DNA of 25,660 bases from positions 1-25,660 of the forward strand of contig JAGGVA010000020.1 of NCBI GenBank assembly GCA_021158195.1. Direction: 5' to 3'. The translations under genes and the position numbers were made by a program. Below are positions 6,688-14,007 of this stretch, in pieces. This stretch comes from a bacterium. Its GTDB lineage: Bacteria > Patescibacteriota > Minisyncoccia > Minisyncoccales > PEYH01. Each line of letters opens with the position of its first letter. The first letter of the stretch is position 1. Under the pieces are notes generated by a model. That model searched no databases, was not told the origin of the DNA, and saw only the letters and a program-made list of their open reading frames with translations.

Positions 6688-6774
6688 TAAATTCAAAATT
6701 CAAAATTAAAAATGCAAAATTGCAATTCAAAATTCAAAATTAAATTTTTAATTTTTAACTTTTAATTTTGAACT
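6688..6774. repeat. AT filler repeat (AATTCAAAATTCAAAATT type), imperfect hairpin
   Basis: Two direct copies of ATTCAAAATTCAAAATTAA (6700 and 6725 area) followed by their inverse (TTTTTAATTTTTAACTTTTAATTTTGAA). The sequence could fold into a long A/T hairpin and fills the gap between rnc and rpsP. Related sequence lies before nusB (5471-5502), at the pcm start (13277-13318) and inside pcm (13597-13674). Confidence 0.8.
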
Positions 6775-6780
6775 AGTTTT

Positions 6781-7206
6781 ATGCTTACTATTAGATTCTT
6801 ACGACAAGGCAAAAAACATCAACCATTTTTCAAAATTGTAGTGGTTGAAAAACATAGATCTCCAAAAAGTGGGAAATTTGTAGAGGAGATTGGTTTTTAT
6901 AATCCTATTACAAAAGAAAGAAGAATAAACAAAGAAAGAGTTCTTTACTGGATTAAGACAGGTGCGGATGTTTCTGACTCTGTTTATAATCTGCTAATTA
7001 CAGAAAAAATTATTTCTGGCCCAAAAAGAGTAGCCCATTCTACAAAGAAGAAAAAAGAGGAATCACAGGCAGAGAAAGAAGAAGTGACAAAAGAGGAGAG
7101 TAAAGAAGAAGAAAAGCCAAGTGAAAAATCAGAAGAATCTAAAGAACAAAAAGAAAATGAAGCCGGACAGGAAAAGAAAGAAAACATCAACAATAACAAC
7201 TCTTGA
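6781..7206 (+). CDS. rpsP: 30S ribosomal protein S16 with long charged tail
   Basis: MLTIRFLRQGKKHQPFFKIVVVEK and GFYNPITKERRINKERVLYWIKTGADVSDSVYNLL are clear S16 motifs (residues 1-~75). Usual S16 length is 80-90, but this protein has 141 residues because a tail of about 55 residues, nearly all Lys, Glu, Ser and Gln, follows KRVAHSTKKKKEE. A similar charged extension occurs on L7/L12 in this window (N-terminal) and shorter ones on L32 and NusB. S16 is a 30S assembly protein. The next gene in the usual operon, khpA, follows after a separate promoter. Confidence 0.95.
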   Translation: MLTIRFLRQGKKHQPFFKIVVVEKHRSPKSGKFVEEIGFYNPITKERRINKERVLYWIKTGADVSDSVYNLLITEKIISGPKRVAHSTKKKKEESQAEKEEVTKEESKEEEKPSEKSEESKEQKENEAGQEKKENINNNNS

Positions 7207-7231
7207 CAAGCAAATAAAAATTGTTTAAACT
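7203..7231 (+). promoter_or_regulatory. promoter of khpA
   Basis: TTGACA (7203-7208) overlaps the rpsP stop codon, then a 17-bp spacer and TAAACT (7226-7231). The same hexamer pair, TTGACA and TAAACT, with a 16-bp spacer lies before rplJ (17334-17361). Confidence 0.65.
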
Positions 7232-7279
7232 ATAAATCAGATCTCTAAAGTTTGATAGATGGTTTTTATTGAGTTAATT

Positions 7280-7309
7280 CTCGCTTGAAGGGATTACCCT
7301 GAAGGCGAG
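7280..7309 (+). promoter_or_regulatory. hairpin in the khpA leader
   Basis: CTCGC...AGGG-ATTA-CCCT...GCGAG forms a stem with a small internal loop inside the roughly 110-base untranslated leader of khpA. It has no T-run, so it is not a terminator. It could be a regulatory or stabilising structure; no known leader family is recognised. Confidence 0.45.
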
Positions 7310-7351
7310 CAAAAGGTCGGATTTATTAGTTAATAAAGAAATTCAGAAAAT

Positions 7352-7666
7352 ATGGCAGGAAAACCAGATCAGGACTTTCTTGAGTTTGTAGTTAAGGCAT
7401 TAGTAGATCACCCCGAAGATGTAAAAATTGATCGAAAAGTAGATGAGATGGGAGTCCTTTTGACCCTTAAAGTCAATAAAGAAGATATGGGTCAAATTAT
7501 TGGAAGGCAAGGTTCTACCATCAGAGCCATTCGAAATCTTCTGAGAATTGTCGGGCTTAAGAATCATGCCCGGGTCAATCTCAGAATTGAAGAGCCAGAA
7601 GGGGGTTCTACTAGTGCGAGTTCAAAAGAGAGTTCAGAAATTACTGATGAGGATTTGAAACTATAA
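7352..7666 (+). CDS. khpA: KH-domain RNA-binding protein KhpA (YlqC family)
   Basis: The 104-residue protein opens with DFLEFVVKALVDHPEDVKI and contains the KH motif GQIIGRQGSTIRAIRNLLR (GxxG loop as G-R-Q-G), typical of the small KH proteins encoded after rpsP. KhpA binds RNA, often with KhpB, and affects cell division and ribosome-related processes in Gram-positive bacteria. After the KH core it has an extra Ser/Glu-rich tail (GGSTSASSKESSEITDEDLKL). It has its own promoter and leader and is followed by a terminator. rimM, which commonly lies next, is absent. Confidence 0.92.
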   Translation: MAGKPDQDFLEFVVKALVDHPEDVKIDRKVDEMGVLLTLKVNKEDMGQIIGRQGSTIRAIRNLLRIVGLKNHARVNLRIEEPEGGSTSASSKESSEITDEDLKL

Positions 7667-7681
7667 TTCCTCAAATATAAA

Positions 7682-7725
7682 GAAAGAAGCCGGCTCGTTA
7701 CTTGTTGATGAGCCGGTTTCTTTTT
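7682..7725 (+). terminator. terminator after khpA
   Basis: GAAAGAAGCCGGCTC (7682-7696) pairs with GAGCCGGTTTC (7710-7720); a run of T follows to 7725. The loop and right arm overlap the -35 region of the trmD promoter. Confidence 0.85.
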
Positions 7726-7734
7726 GGTTATAAT
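7705..7734 (+). promoter_or_regulatory. promoter of trmD giving a leaderless mRNA
   Basis: TTGATG (7705-7710), 18-bp spacer, TATAAT (7729-7734). The expected start of transcription, about 7 bases after the -10, falls on the A of the trmD ATG at 7741. The -35 lies in the loop of the preceding terminator. Confidence 0.6.
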
Positions 7735-7740
7735 AAGTAT

Positions 7741-8457
7741 ATGATTCAATTTGATATTATTACAATTTTTCCATGGGCTTTTGAAAGTTATTTTTCTCAA
7801 AGTATTATTAAGGCAGCACAAAAAAAAGGTTTGATAAAAATTAAAATTCATGATTTAAGAGATTTTACTTTCGATAAACATAAGACAGTAGACGATAAAC
7901 CATATGGTGGAGGAGCAGGAATGATATTGAAGGTAGAACCAATCTTCAGAGCAATAAATTTTATTATTAAGAAAAATCCAAAGATTAAAGACAACGAGAG
8001 AAAAATAATTCTTTTATCTCCTAGAGGGAAGGAGTTCACTCAACTTTATGCTAAAAAGTTGTCGAAGTTAAAACAAATAATTTTGATATGTGGTCATTAT
8101 GAGGGAATTGATGAAAGGGTGAAAAAGTTTGTTGATAGAGAATTATCAATAGGTAAATATATTTTGACCGGAGGAGAATTGCCGGCAATGGTAGTTGTTG
8201 ATGCGGTCACTCGGTTAGTTCCCGGAGTTATAAAGAAAGAATCTTTAAAAGAGGAAACTTTTTCAAAAACACTTTCTTATTTAGAATATCCCCAATATAC
8301 AAGACCTGAAGTTTTTGATCCCCAAAAAGTCACAAAAGGAAAGAAAAGTTTGGCAAAAAGATTTCAAGGGTTAAAGCCCCAGAGAGTTCCTAAGATTTTA
8401 CTTTCAGGCCATCATCAAAAAATTCAAGAGTGGCGAAAAAAACATTCAAAAGTTTAG
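7741..8457 (+). CDS. trmD: tRNA (guanine-N1-)-methyltransferase TrmD
   Basis: MIQFDIITIFPWAFESYFSQSII, DDKPYGGGAGMILKVEP, LLSPRGK, LICGHYEGIDERV and SIGKYILTGGELPAMVVVDAVTRLVPGV are the TrmD motifs, including the trefoil knot that binds S-adenosylmethionine. It makes m1G37 in tRNAs and prevents frameshifting. The ATG at 7741 is chosen because MIQFDIIT is the family start; the upstream open stretch from 7702 runs through the khpA terminator. An insertion (FDPQKVTKGKKSLAKRFQG) lies between YTRPEV and VPKILLSGHHQKI, where most TrmD proteins are shorter. The 238 residues are otherwise normal. Confidence 0.96.
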   Translation: MIQFDIITIFPWAFESYFSQSIIKAAQKKGLIKIKIHDLRDFTFDKHKTVDDKPYGGGAGMILKVEPIFRAINFIIKKNPKIKDNERKIILLSPRGKEFTQLYAKKLSKLKQIILICGHYEGIDERVKKFVDRELSIGKYILTGGELPAMVVVDAVTRLVPGVIKKESLKEETFSKTLSYLEYPQYTRPEVFDPQKVTKGKKSLAKRFQGLKPQRVPKILLSGHHQKIQEWRKKHSKV

Positions 8458-8479
8458 ATCGTATTCCAATAAAAAATCT

Positions 8480-9112
8480 ATGGATAAATTATCAGAAAAT
8501 CTGCTTCTTCAGAAGATTAAAAGTTTGTACTACGAGAAGAAACTAAGCACCAGAGAGGTGGCAGAAGAACTGAATATAAGCCGGTGGAGAGTAATACATC
8601 TGATGAGGAAAAATAATTTGAAACTTCGAAATTATAAAGAGGCAAACCTGGTGAGATTTTTGAAAAGCGCAAAAAGTTTTAAACCAAAAAGTAGATTATC
8701 ATTGTTGGATCAAAAGTTGAAAATAGCAGGAATTATGCTATATTGGGCAGAGGGGGCAAAAAGAAATCCAAATCGTAGATGGTATACTTTAGATTTTGCT
8801 AATAGTAATCCAGAGATGATTAAACTCTTTCTTAAATTTTTAAGAGAGATCTGTGGAGTAAGCGAAGAAAAATTACGGGTTTATTTATATTGCTTTGATA
8901 ATCAAGACATAGAAGAGCTTAAAAGATATTGGAGCAGGGTCACAAATATTCCTAGTAAGCAGTTTTTAAAACCTTATATAAGAAAAAGCTTATCTTCTCA
9001 CGCAAACAACAAAATGCCTTACGGGTTAGTACATATTAGGTATTGCGATAAAAGACTATTTATGTTAATTGAAAAATGGATTAAGGAATATTTAAGAGAA
9101 CTAAATATTTAA
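8480..9112 (+). CDS. HTH protein with LAGLIDADG-like domain
   Basis: The 210-residue protein begins with a helix-turn-helix (residues ~8-50: KIKSLYYEKKLSTREVAEELNISRWRVIHLMRKNNL). The second part, GIMLYWAEGAK... LDFANSNPEMIKLFLKFLREICGV... KRYWSRVTNIPSKQFLKP, resembles LAGLIDADG-like domains with the pattern YWAEG and FxNSxPxMI common in CPR genomes. Such proteins may be homing-endonuclease relatives or regulators. The stop codon is directly followed by the first base of tRNA-Tyr. It is placed 22 bases after trmD. The HTH is clear; the second domain is a pattern-based guess, and activity is unproven. Confidence 0.65.
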   Translation: MDKLSENLLLQKIKSLYYEKKLSTREVAEELNISRWRVIHLMRKNNLKLRNYKEANLVRFLKSAKSFKPKSRLSLLDQKLKIAGIMLYWAEGAKRNPNRRWYTLDFANSNPEMIKLFLKFLREICGVSEEKLRVYLYCFDNQDIEELKRYWSRVTNIPSKQFLKPYIRKSLSSHANNKMPYGLVHIRYCDKRLFMLIEKWIKEYLRELNI

Positions 9113-9197
9113 GGGTGCGTAGTCCCGTACGGCGCGGGAGCAGTCTGTAAAACTGTTGCCCGGAAGGGCCCAGTGGGTTCGACTCCCACCGCACCCA
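9113..9197 (+). tRNA. tRNA-Tyr (GTA)
   Basis: Acceptor GGGTGCG pairs with CGCACCC. The anticodon arm has loop CTGTAAA with anticodon GTA, a long variable arm (class II, as bacterial tRNA-Tyr) and the T arm GTGGGTTCGACTCCCAC. The 3' CCA is not encoded. It starts in the base right after the stop codon of the upstream gene. Confidence 0.95.
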
Positions 9198-9284
9198 CAA
9201 TTAGTAGACGAAAAATTAGTCTATGGTTTGATGAACATAAATTTATTCGTCAACTCATCTGCTCATTAACTAATTACTAACATT

Positions 9285-9356
9285 GCCGGAGTAGCTCAGT
9301 GGTAGAGCACTTCATTGGTAATGAAGTGGTCGTGGGTTCAATTCCCACCTCCGGCT
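9285..9356 (+). tRNA. tRNA-Thr (GGT)
   Basis: Acceptor GCCGGAG/CTCCGGC, D arm AGCTCAGTGGTAGAGC, anticodon stem CTTCA/TGAAG with loop TTGGTAA (anticodon GGT), T arm GTGGGTTCAATTCCCAC. No encoded CCA. The spacer from tRNA-Tyr (9198-9284) is AT-rich and holds no gene. A heptamer array starts 6 bases downstream. Confidence 0.95.
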
Positions 9357-9361
9357 CATTT

Positions 9362-9427
<66 letters not shown>

Positions 9428-9453
9428 TAAATTAATTTATTAATTCAAAAAAT

Positions 9454-9621
9454 ATGGCAAAGAAGAAAAAACCAAATGTAAAACTTAAATGCTCAGAATG
9501 CGGAAGTATAAACTATTATGTGACAAAGTCCCAAAATGCTAGAGCCTTGGGGGTAAAATTAGCACTAAAAAAGTTCTGTAAGAATTGTAAAAGGCACACT
9601 TTACACAAAGAAACAAAATAG
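9454..9621 (+). CDS. rpmG: 50S ribosomal protein L33
   Basis: The 55-residue protein, MAKKKKPNVKLKCSECG then YYVTKSQNARALGVKLALKKFCKNCKRHTLHKE, has the L33 core (YVT.KN.R) and two CxxC pairs, so it is the zinc-binding form. It sits between tRNA-Thr and tRNA-Trp, the usual rpmG-trnW arrangement, although secE and nusG, which normally follow, are replaced here by an exporter operon. No Shine-Dalgarno site. Confidence 0.93.
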   Translation: MAKKKKPNVKLKCSECGSINYYVTKSQNARALGVKLALKKFCKNCKRHTLHKETK

Positions 9622-9624
9622 TTT

Positions 9625-9699
9625 AGGGGCGTAGCTCTAATTGGCTAGAGCGGCGGTCTCCAAAACCGCAGGTTGTGGGTTCGAATCCCGCCGCCCCTG
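9625..9699 (+). tRNA. tRNA-Trp (CCA)
   Basis: Acceptor AGGGGCG/CGCCCCT, anticodon stem GCGGT/ACCGC with loop CTCCAAA (anticodon CCA), T arm GTGGGTTCGAATCCCGC, discriminator G. No 3' CCA encoded. It starts 3 bases after the rpmG stop. Confidence 0.95.
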
Positions 9700-9721
9700 C
9701 TAAAAAACTTAATGTAAATTT

Positions 9722-11332
9722 ATGAAAAAAAGATATTTTGTAATTATTTCTATAGTGATAATTATAATTTTGGGCGGCTTGGCAAAAGCGCTGTTTTTTT
9801 CTGGGGATAAAAATCAAAATGAAGAAATTTTTAGAGTAAGAAAAGACAATGTTATAAAAGCAGTTTATGAAACCGGTACTGTTAAAAGAGGAGAAGAAAT
9901 AAATCTTTCTTTTAATTTTTCAGGAACAATTAAAAATATACAATTTCCTGAAGGAAAGAAAGTAAAAAAAGGCGATGTTTTAGCGGAGTTAGACAATACG
10001 GATCTAAAACTTCAACTCAGACAGGCCCAAGCCAATTTAGATGCTTATCAGGCACAATTAGATAAACTATTGGCAGGACCTACCCAAGAAGAAATTGCTT
10101 TGGCTCAAACCAATGTTGAAAGCGCAAAAGTTTCTTACGAAAACGCAAAAGAAAATTTAGAAAAAGTAAAAAATTCAGCAGAAAAACAATTGGAATTTTA
10201 CTATCGAGACGCTATTTCAAAAATTGATAATGCTGTTTTGAGGCTTTTTGATACCCGTAATTTTGTTGATAAATATAAAAGAACATATTTCTTTCGAGGC
10301 GATCAGGTGAGTATTATTGTGGATTATAAGAAAAGAGATCTGGACAAAATATATCAGGAACTGGCTCAATATCAGGAAGAAATAACTCAAGCGAACGATT
10401 TTTCTTTAATAGATCAATATCTTCCTTATTTTCAGTCAAAAATTTACCAGGCAAAACAGGATTTAGATGTGATAAAAGAAAAAAGCGAGGATGCTTTCTA
10501 TCGTAATCTCATCTCTAGTTCAGATAAAACTTTACTTGATAATCATCGGTATTATCTTTCCGTGGCTTATACTAATATTAATGCCGCAATTTCTTCAATC
10601 GATCTTCAAAAAGGCACCAATGATCAAAATATCTCTCAGGCGGAGCAGGCATTAGATGCAGCATATTACAGCCTAAAGACAGCCCAAGAAAATTTAGAGA
10701 AACTTACTGCTAAACCTCGAAAAGAAGATATAGAATATTACCAAGCCCAGATAGACAGTGTAAAACAGCAAATTGCTTTGTTGAACTATAAAATAAAGCA
10801 AACAAAAATAATTGCTCCGGTTGCCGGAGAGATAGCCCAAATTTTAAAACAAGAAGGAGAAAGCGTGCAAATGCTCGAGCCAGTAATAATATTTATTCCT
10901 GAGAAGAATTATTATATAGAGGTTAATATTTATGAAGAAGATTTACCCAAAGTTCAAATAGGATCGAAAGTAATTATAGAGCCGGTGGCATATCCTGATA
11001 AGCAATTAACAGGCGAGGTTTACTTTATAAGCCCCAAAGAAACAATCATTAACGATATAGTTTATTATCCTGTTAAAATTTCTTTTAATAATAATCTTGG
11101 CTTGAAACCGGGAATGAGCGTAGATCTTACTATTGTTTCGGAAGAAAGAAATGATGTTTTGGTTGTAAACTCAGAATCTATTTACAAAGAAAATGATAGA
11201 GAGTTTGTTTGGTTAAAAACAAAAGAAGGGAAAGAGAAACGATATATAAAAACCGGCCTTTGGGGTTCCAATGACCTAGTGGAAATTTTAGAGGGGTTAA
11301 AAGAGGGCGACGAACTTATTATCGAAAAATGA
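9722..11332 (+). CDS. MacA/HlyD-type membrane-fusion protein
   Basis: The 536-residue protein has an N-terminal membrane anchor (MKKRYFVIISIVIIIILGGLAKAL). A first half of a lipoyl/barrel-sandwich domain (GTIKNIQFPEGKKVKKGDVLAELDNT) leads into a very long helical hairpin (about residues 95-360, rich in Gln, Lys and Ala). The second lipoyl half is IIAPVAGEIAQILKQEGESV, followed by beta-barrel segments (KVIIEPVAYPDKQLTGEV; LKPGMSVDLTIV). It is the adaptor of the exporter formed with the next two genes. The hairpin is longer than in typical MacA. Its stop overlaps the ABC gene's start. No TolC-like partner is in the window. Family is secure; substrate unknown. Confidence 0.88.
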   Translation: MKKRYFVIISIVIIIILGGLAKALFFSGDKNQNEEIFRVRKDNVIKAVYETGTVKRGEEINLSFNFSGTIKNIQFPEGKKVKKGDVLAELDNTDLKLQLRQAQANLDAYQAQLDKLLAGPTQEEIALAQTNVESAKVSYENAKENLEKVKNSAEKQLEFYYRDAISKIDNAVLRLFDTRNFVDKYKRTYFFRGDQVSIIVDYKKRDLDKIYQELAQYQEEITQANDFSLIDQYLPYFQSKIYQAKQDLDVIKEKSEDAFYRNLISSSDKTLLDNHRYYLSVAYTNINAAISSIDLQKGTNDQNISQAEQALDAAYYSLKTAQENLEKLTAKPRKEDIEYYQAQIDSVKQQIALLNYKIKQTKIIAPVAGEIAQILKQEGESVQMLEPVIIFIPEKNYYIEVNIYEEDLPKVQIGSKVIIEPVAYPDKQLTGEVYFISPKETIINDIVYYPVKISFNNNLGLKPGMSVDLTIVSEERNDVLVVNSESIYKENDREFVWLKTKEGKEKRYIKTGLWGSNDLVEILEGLKEGDELIIEK

Positions 11333-12042
11333 ATATGAAAGAGGTGGTTTTAAGATTGGAAAATGTATATAAAACTTATCATTCAGGAGAAGTAGAAACA
11401 AGAGCCTTAAGAGGTATTACTCTTGAGATTTATAAAGGCTCTTTTTTAAGTATTGTTGGTCCTTCTGGATCAGGTAAATCAACATTATTAAATATTATGG
11501 GACTTTTAGATTTTCCAGAAAAAGGGAAGGTTTTTATAGAAGACAAAGATATAACTACCTTAGATCTTGATGAATTGGCAAAAATTCGAGGGAAAAAAAT
11601 TGGTTTTGTTTTTCAGCAATTTAATCTTATTCAACATCTCACAATTCTTGAAAATGTCACTTTACCTATGCTTTTTCAAAATGTTTCAGAGATTGAGGCT
11701 CAAAAAAGAGCAAAAGAGTTATTGAGAATGGTTGGGTTAGAAGAAAAAGTGTTAAGAAGACCATATCAACTTTCTGGTGGTGAGCAGCAAAGAGTTGCTA
11801 TCGCTAGAGCCTTAGCCAATGATCCTTCTATTATTTTAGCAGATGAGCCAACTGGAAATCTTGATTCTAAAACAGGAAAAATGATTATGGAAATTTTCAA
11901 GCATCTTCATCAGGACAAAAAAAGAACAATTGTTGTAGTTACCCATGATTCATATATTGCTTCATATGGCGAACAAAAAATTATTATTCAAGATGGGCGA
12001 ATTATTAGTAATCACCAAACAAGAAAAGAATATATCTCATAA
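11329..12042 (+). CDS. ABC transporter ATPase, MacB/LolD type
   Basis: The 237-residue ATPase has Walker A GPSGSGKST (residues 44-52), Q-loop FVFQQFNL, signature LSGGEQQ (148-154), Walker B SIILADEP (167-174) with the family's ADEPTGNLDS, and His206 of the switch loop. The EPTGNLDS form and the short length place it in the LolD/MacB/FtsE group that pairs with FtsX-like permeases. It starts at 11329 by ATGA overlap with the adaptor (an alternative ATG is at 11335). It powers the exporter with the neighbouring genes. Confidence 0.93.
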   Translation: MNMKEVVLRLENVYKTYHSGEVETRALRGITLEIYKGSFLSIVGPSGSGKSTLLNIMGLLDFPEKGKVFIEDKDITTLDLDELAKIRGKKIGFVFQQFNLIQHLTILENVTLPMLFQNVSEIEAQKRAKELLRMVGLEEKVLRRPYQLSGGEQQRVAIARALANDPSIILADEPTGNLDSKTGKMIMEIFKHLHQDKKRTIVVVTHDSYIASYGEQKIIIQDGRIISNHQTRKEYIS

Positions 12043-12050
12043 ATACTTAT

Positions 12051-13274
12051 ATGAAAATTACACTCTTATTAAAAATCGCATTAAAGAATCTTAGAACAAG
12101 ACGGTTAAGAAGTTGGCTTACTATTTTGGGAATTGTAATTGGGGTATTTTTAGTTATTACTCTTCTGTCTTTAAGTGAGGGCGTTAAGGAAAATATTAAT
12201 CATCAATTGAGATCATTGGGTAAAGATATAATTTTTGTAATGCCCGGAGAGGAATCTAATCTCTTTGCGAGCATGGTGGCTGGATCAAAACTGGAGGAAG
12301 AAGATGTAAAAATAGTTGAAAGGAACAAAGGAGTAGATAATATAGTACCAATGACTTATGGTGGGGGAGTAATGCGCTATAAAGGTGAGGCAAAGCAAGT
12401 ATTTTTAGTTGGGTTACCCATTAAGAAAAGTTTGGAGATATTAAAGGAATATCACGGATGGGATTTAAAATGTGGTGATTGGCCAGACCCTTTTAAGCGA
12501 GAAATAATTGTTGGAAGTCAAATAGAAAAAGATTTATTCAAGAACGATATAAAAGTTGGAGAATCAGCATCAATTAATGGAGTAAAAGTAAGGATAGTAG
12601 GAATTTTAAACTCTTTAGGAAGTAAAAGAGACGACTCAGCCGTTTATGTAGATGAAAATTTATATTGGCAAATTACGGGAACACGCACAAAGGAGCCAAA
12701 TATGCTATTAGTGAAAGTAAAAGATGGTTATGATCCTGATAAAGTGGCTCAGAAAATTAAGCAGGATTTAGAAGAGCGGACAAAACGTCGGCGGGGTTCA
12801 GAAAAAGGAAAAGTGATGGTTTTGACATCCGAAAAGATGGGAGATATTGCTGAGAATATTTTAGGAACCATTCAAGCCGCTATTATCGCCTTTGCATCTA
12901 TCTCAATTTTAGTAGGTGGAATAGGAATTATGAATACGATGTTTACTTCTGTAAGAGAAAGGATAAGAGAAATAGGTATTATGAAGGCGATAGGAGCAAC
13001 AAACAATACCATTAGTTTGATATTTTTATTAGAGGCAGGAATGATCGGACTTATAGGAGGTATTGGAGGAACTGTTTTTGGTATTTCGTTTGCTAAAATA
13101 ATAGAAATTTATTTTCGGAATCACCCCACTTTTCACTTAAAAGCCTATCTTTCTTGGAAGATTATTTTATTTGGTCTAATCTTTTCTTTTATTTTAGGAT
13201 GTCTTTCTGGTTATCTTCCTGCCAGATCTGCAGCCAAATTGAGAGCAACAGAGGCTCTTAGAAGGTTTGAATGA
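12051..13274 (+). CDS. MacB-type FtsX-family permease
   Basis: The 407-residue protein has the layout of MacB permeases: ALKNLRTRRLRSWLTILGIVIGVFLVITLLSL (first membrane segment), a large extracytoplasmic periplasmic-core domain (residues ~45-270), then three C-terminal membrane segments. GGIGIMNTMFTSVRERIREIGIMKAIGATN is the FtsX motif, and the last segment ends PARSAAKLRATEALRRFE. It forms the channel part of the exporter with the two genes before it, 8 bases after the ATPase stop. Typical roles are export of peptides or lipoproteins or envelope stress response; the substrate cannot be told. Confidence 0.92.
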   Translation: MKITLLLKIALKNLRTRRLRSWLTILGIVIGVFLVITLLSLSEGVKENINHQLRSLGKDIIFVMPGEESNLFASMVAGSKLEEEDVKIVERNKGVDNIVPMTYGGGVMRYKGEAKQVFLVGLPIKKSLEILKEYHGWDLKCGDWPDPFKREIIVGSQIEKDLFKNDIKVGESASINGVKVRIVGILNSLGSKRDDSAVYVDENLYWQITGTRTKEPNMLLVKVKDGYDPDKVAQKIKQDLEERTKRRRGSEKGKVMVLTSEKMGDIAENILGTIQAAIIAFASISILVGGIGIMNTMFTSVRERIREIGIMKAIGATNNTISLIFLLEAGMIGLIGGIGGTVFGISFAKIIEIYFRNHPTFHLKAYLSWKIILFGLIFSFILGCLSGYLPARSAAKLRATEALRRFE

Positions 13275-13293
13275 TGAAAATTCAAAATTCAAA

Positions 13294-14007
13294 ATGACAA
13301 ATCAAAATTTAAAATTAGTAAAAGAGCTTATAGGTACAGGTTATCTTAAAACTCCGAAAATTATTGAGGCTTTTTTAAAAATCAAAAGGGAAGATTTTCT
13401 GCCAGAAGATCTAAAACATCTGGCTGATTTAAATGAGGCACTTCCAATCGGTTATGGACAAACTATTTCGCAACCTTTGGTAGTGGCTTTTATGTTAGAA
13501 AAATTAGAGCCAAAAGAAGGAGAAAAAATTCTGGATATTGGGTCTGGGTCTGGCTGGACAACAGCCCTCTTGGCTTATATAGTAAGCAAAGAGGGAAATT
13601 CCAAATCCCAAATCTCAAATAATAAACAATATCAAAATCTCAATGTCCGAAATTCAAAACAAGAAAACTTAAAAGGCAAAGTTGTAGCCCTTGAAATCGT
13701 TCCAGAATTAAAAGAATTTGGCGAGAAAAATGTGGCAAAATATAATTTTATAGAAAAGGGAATAGTTAAATTTATCTGTGCCGATGGTACAAAAGGCTAT
13801 CCGAAAGAAGCCCCTTATGATAAAATTTTGTGCTCTGCCTCAGCAAAAGAATTGCCAAATGAATGGAAAAAGCAATTAAAGATAGGAGGAAAGATTGTAA
13901 CTCCAATAGGAAATTCTATCTGGGTGTTTGAGAAAAAAGAAAGGGAATTTATCTCAAAAGAATATCCGGGGTTTGTATTTGTTCCCTTAATTAAAAAAGA
14001 AAAATGA
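13294..14007 (+). CDS. pcm: protein-L-isoaspartate O-methyltransferase-like protein with repeat insertion
   Basis: GYGQTISQPLVVAFMLEKLEP and the SAM-binding loop ILDIGSGSGWTTALLAY match Pcm-type methyltransferases, which repair isoaspartyl residues. VVALEIVPELKEFG, FICADGTKGYP, YDKILCSA and GGKIVTPIGNSIWVFEK follow in order. The start is uncertain: a TTG at 13267 overlaps the permease stop and adds NDENSKFK, which is repeat-derived; the ATG at 13294 is preferred. Residues about 102-127 (NSKSQ...QENLK) are encoded by a filler repeat inserted between SAM motifs I and II. The gene ends with ATGA overlap into mltG. The methyltransferase fold is certain; the exact substrate is likely but not proven. 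Confidence 0.85.
   Translation: MTNQNLKLVKELIGTGYLKTPKIIEAFLKIKREDFLPEDLKHLADLNEALPIGYGQTISQPLVVAFMLEKLEPKEGEKILDIGSGSGWTTALLAYIVSKEGNSKSQISNNKQYQNLNVRNSKQENLKGKVVALEIVPELKEFGEKNVAKYNFIEKGIVKFICADGTKGYPKEAPYDKILCSASAKELPNEWKKQLKIGGKIVTPIGNSIWVFEKKEREFISKEYPGFVFVPLIKKEK
13597..13674 (+). repeat. CPR-type filler repeat inside pcm
   Basis: In-frame 78-bp segment built from AATTCCAAATCCCAAATCTC-like units, ending in CGAAATTCAAAAC. It encodes Asn/Ser/Gln/Lys-rich sequence and interrupts the methyltransferase fold between two conserved strands. Related repeats occur between genes at 5471 and 6688 and at the start of this gene. Confidence 0.75.

Noticed and set aside
7702..7740. Longer TrmD starting at 7702
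   Set aside because: This part is the loop and arm of the khpA terminator plus the trmD promoter; TrmD proteins start at MIQFDIIT-like sequence.
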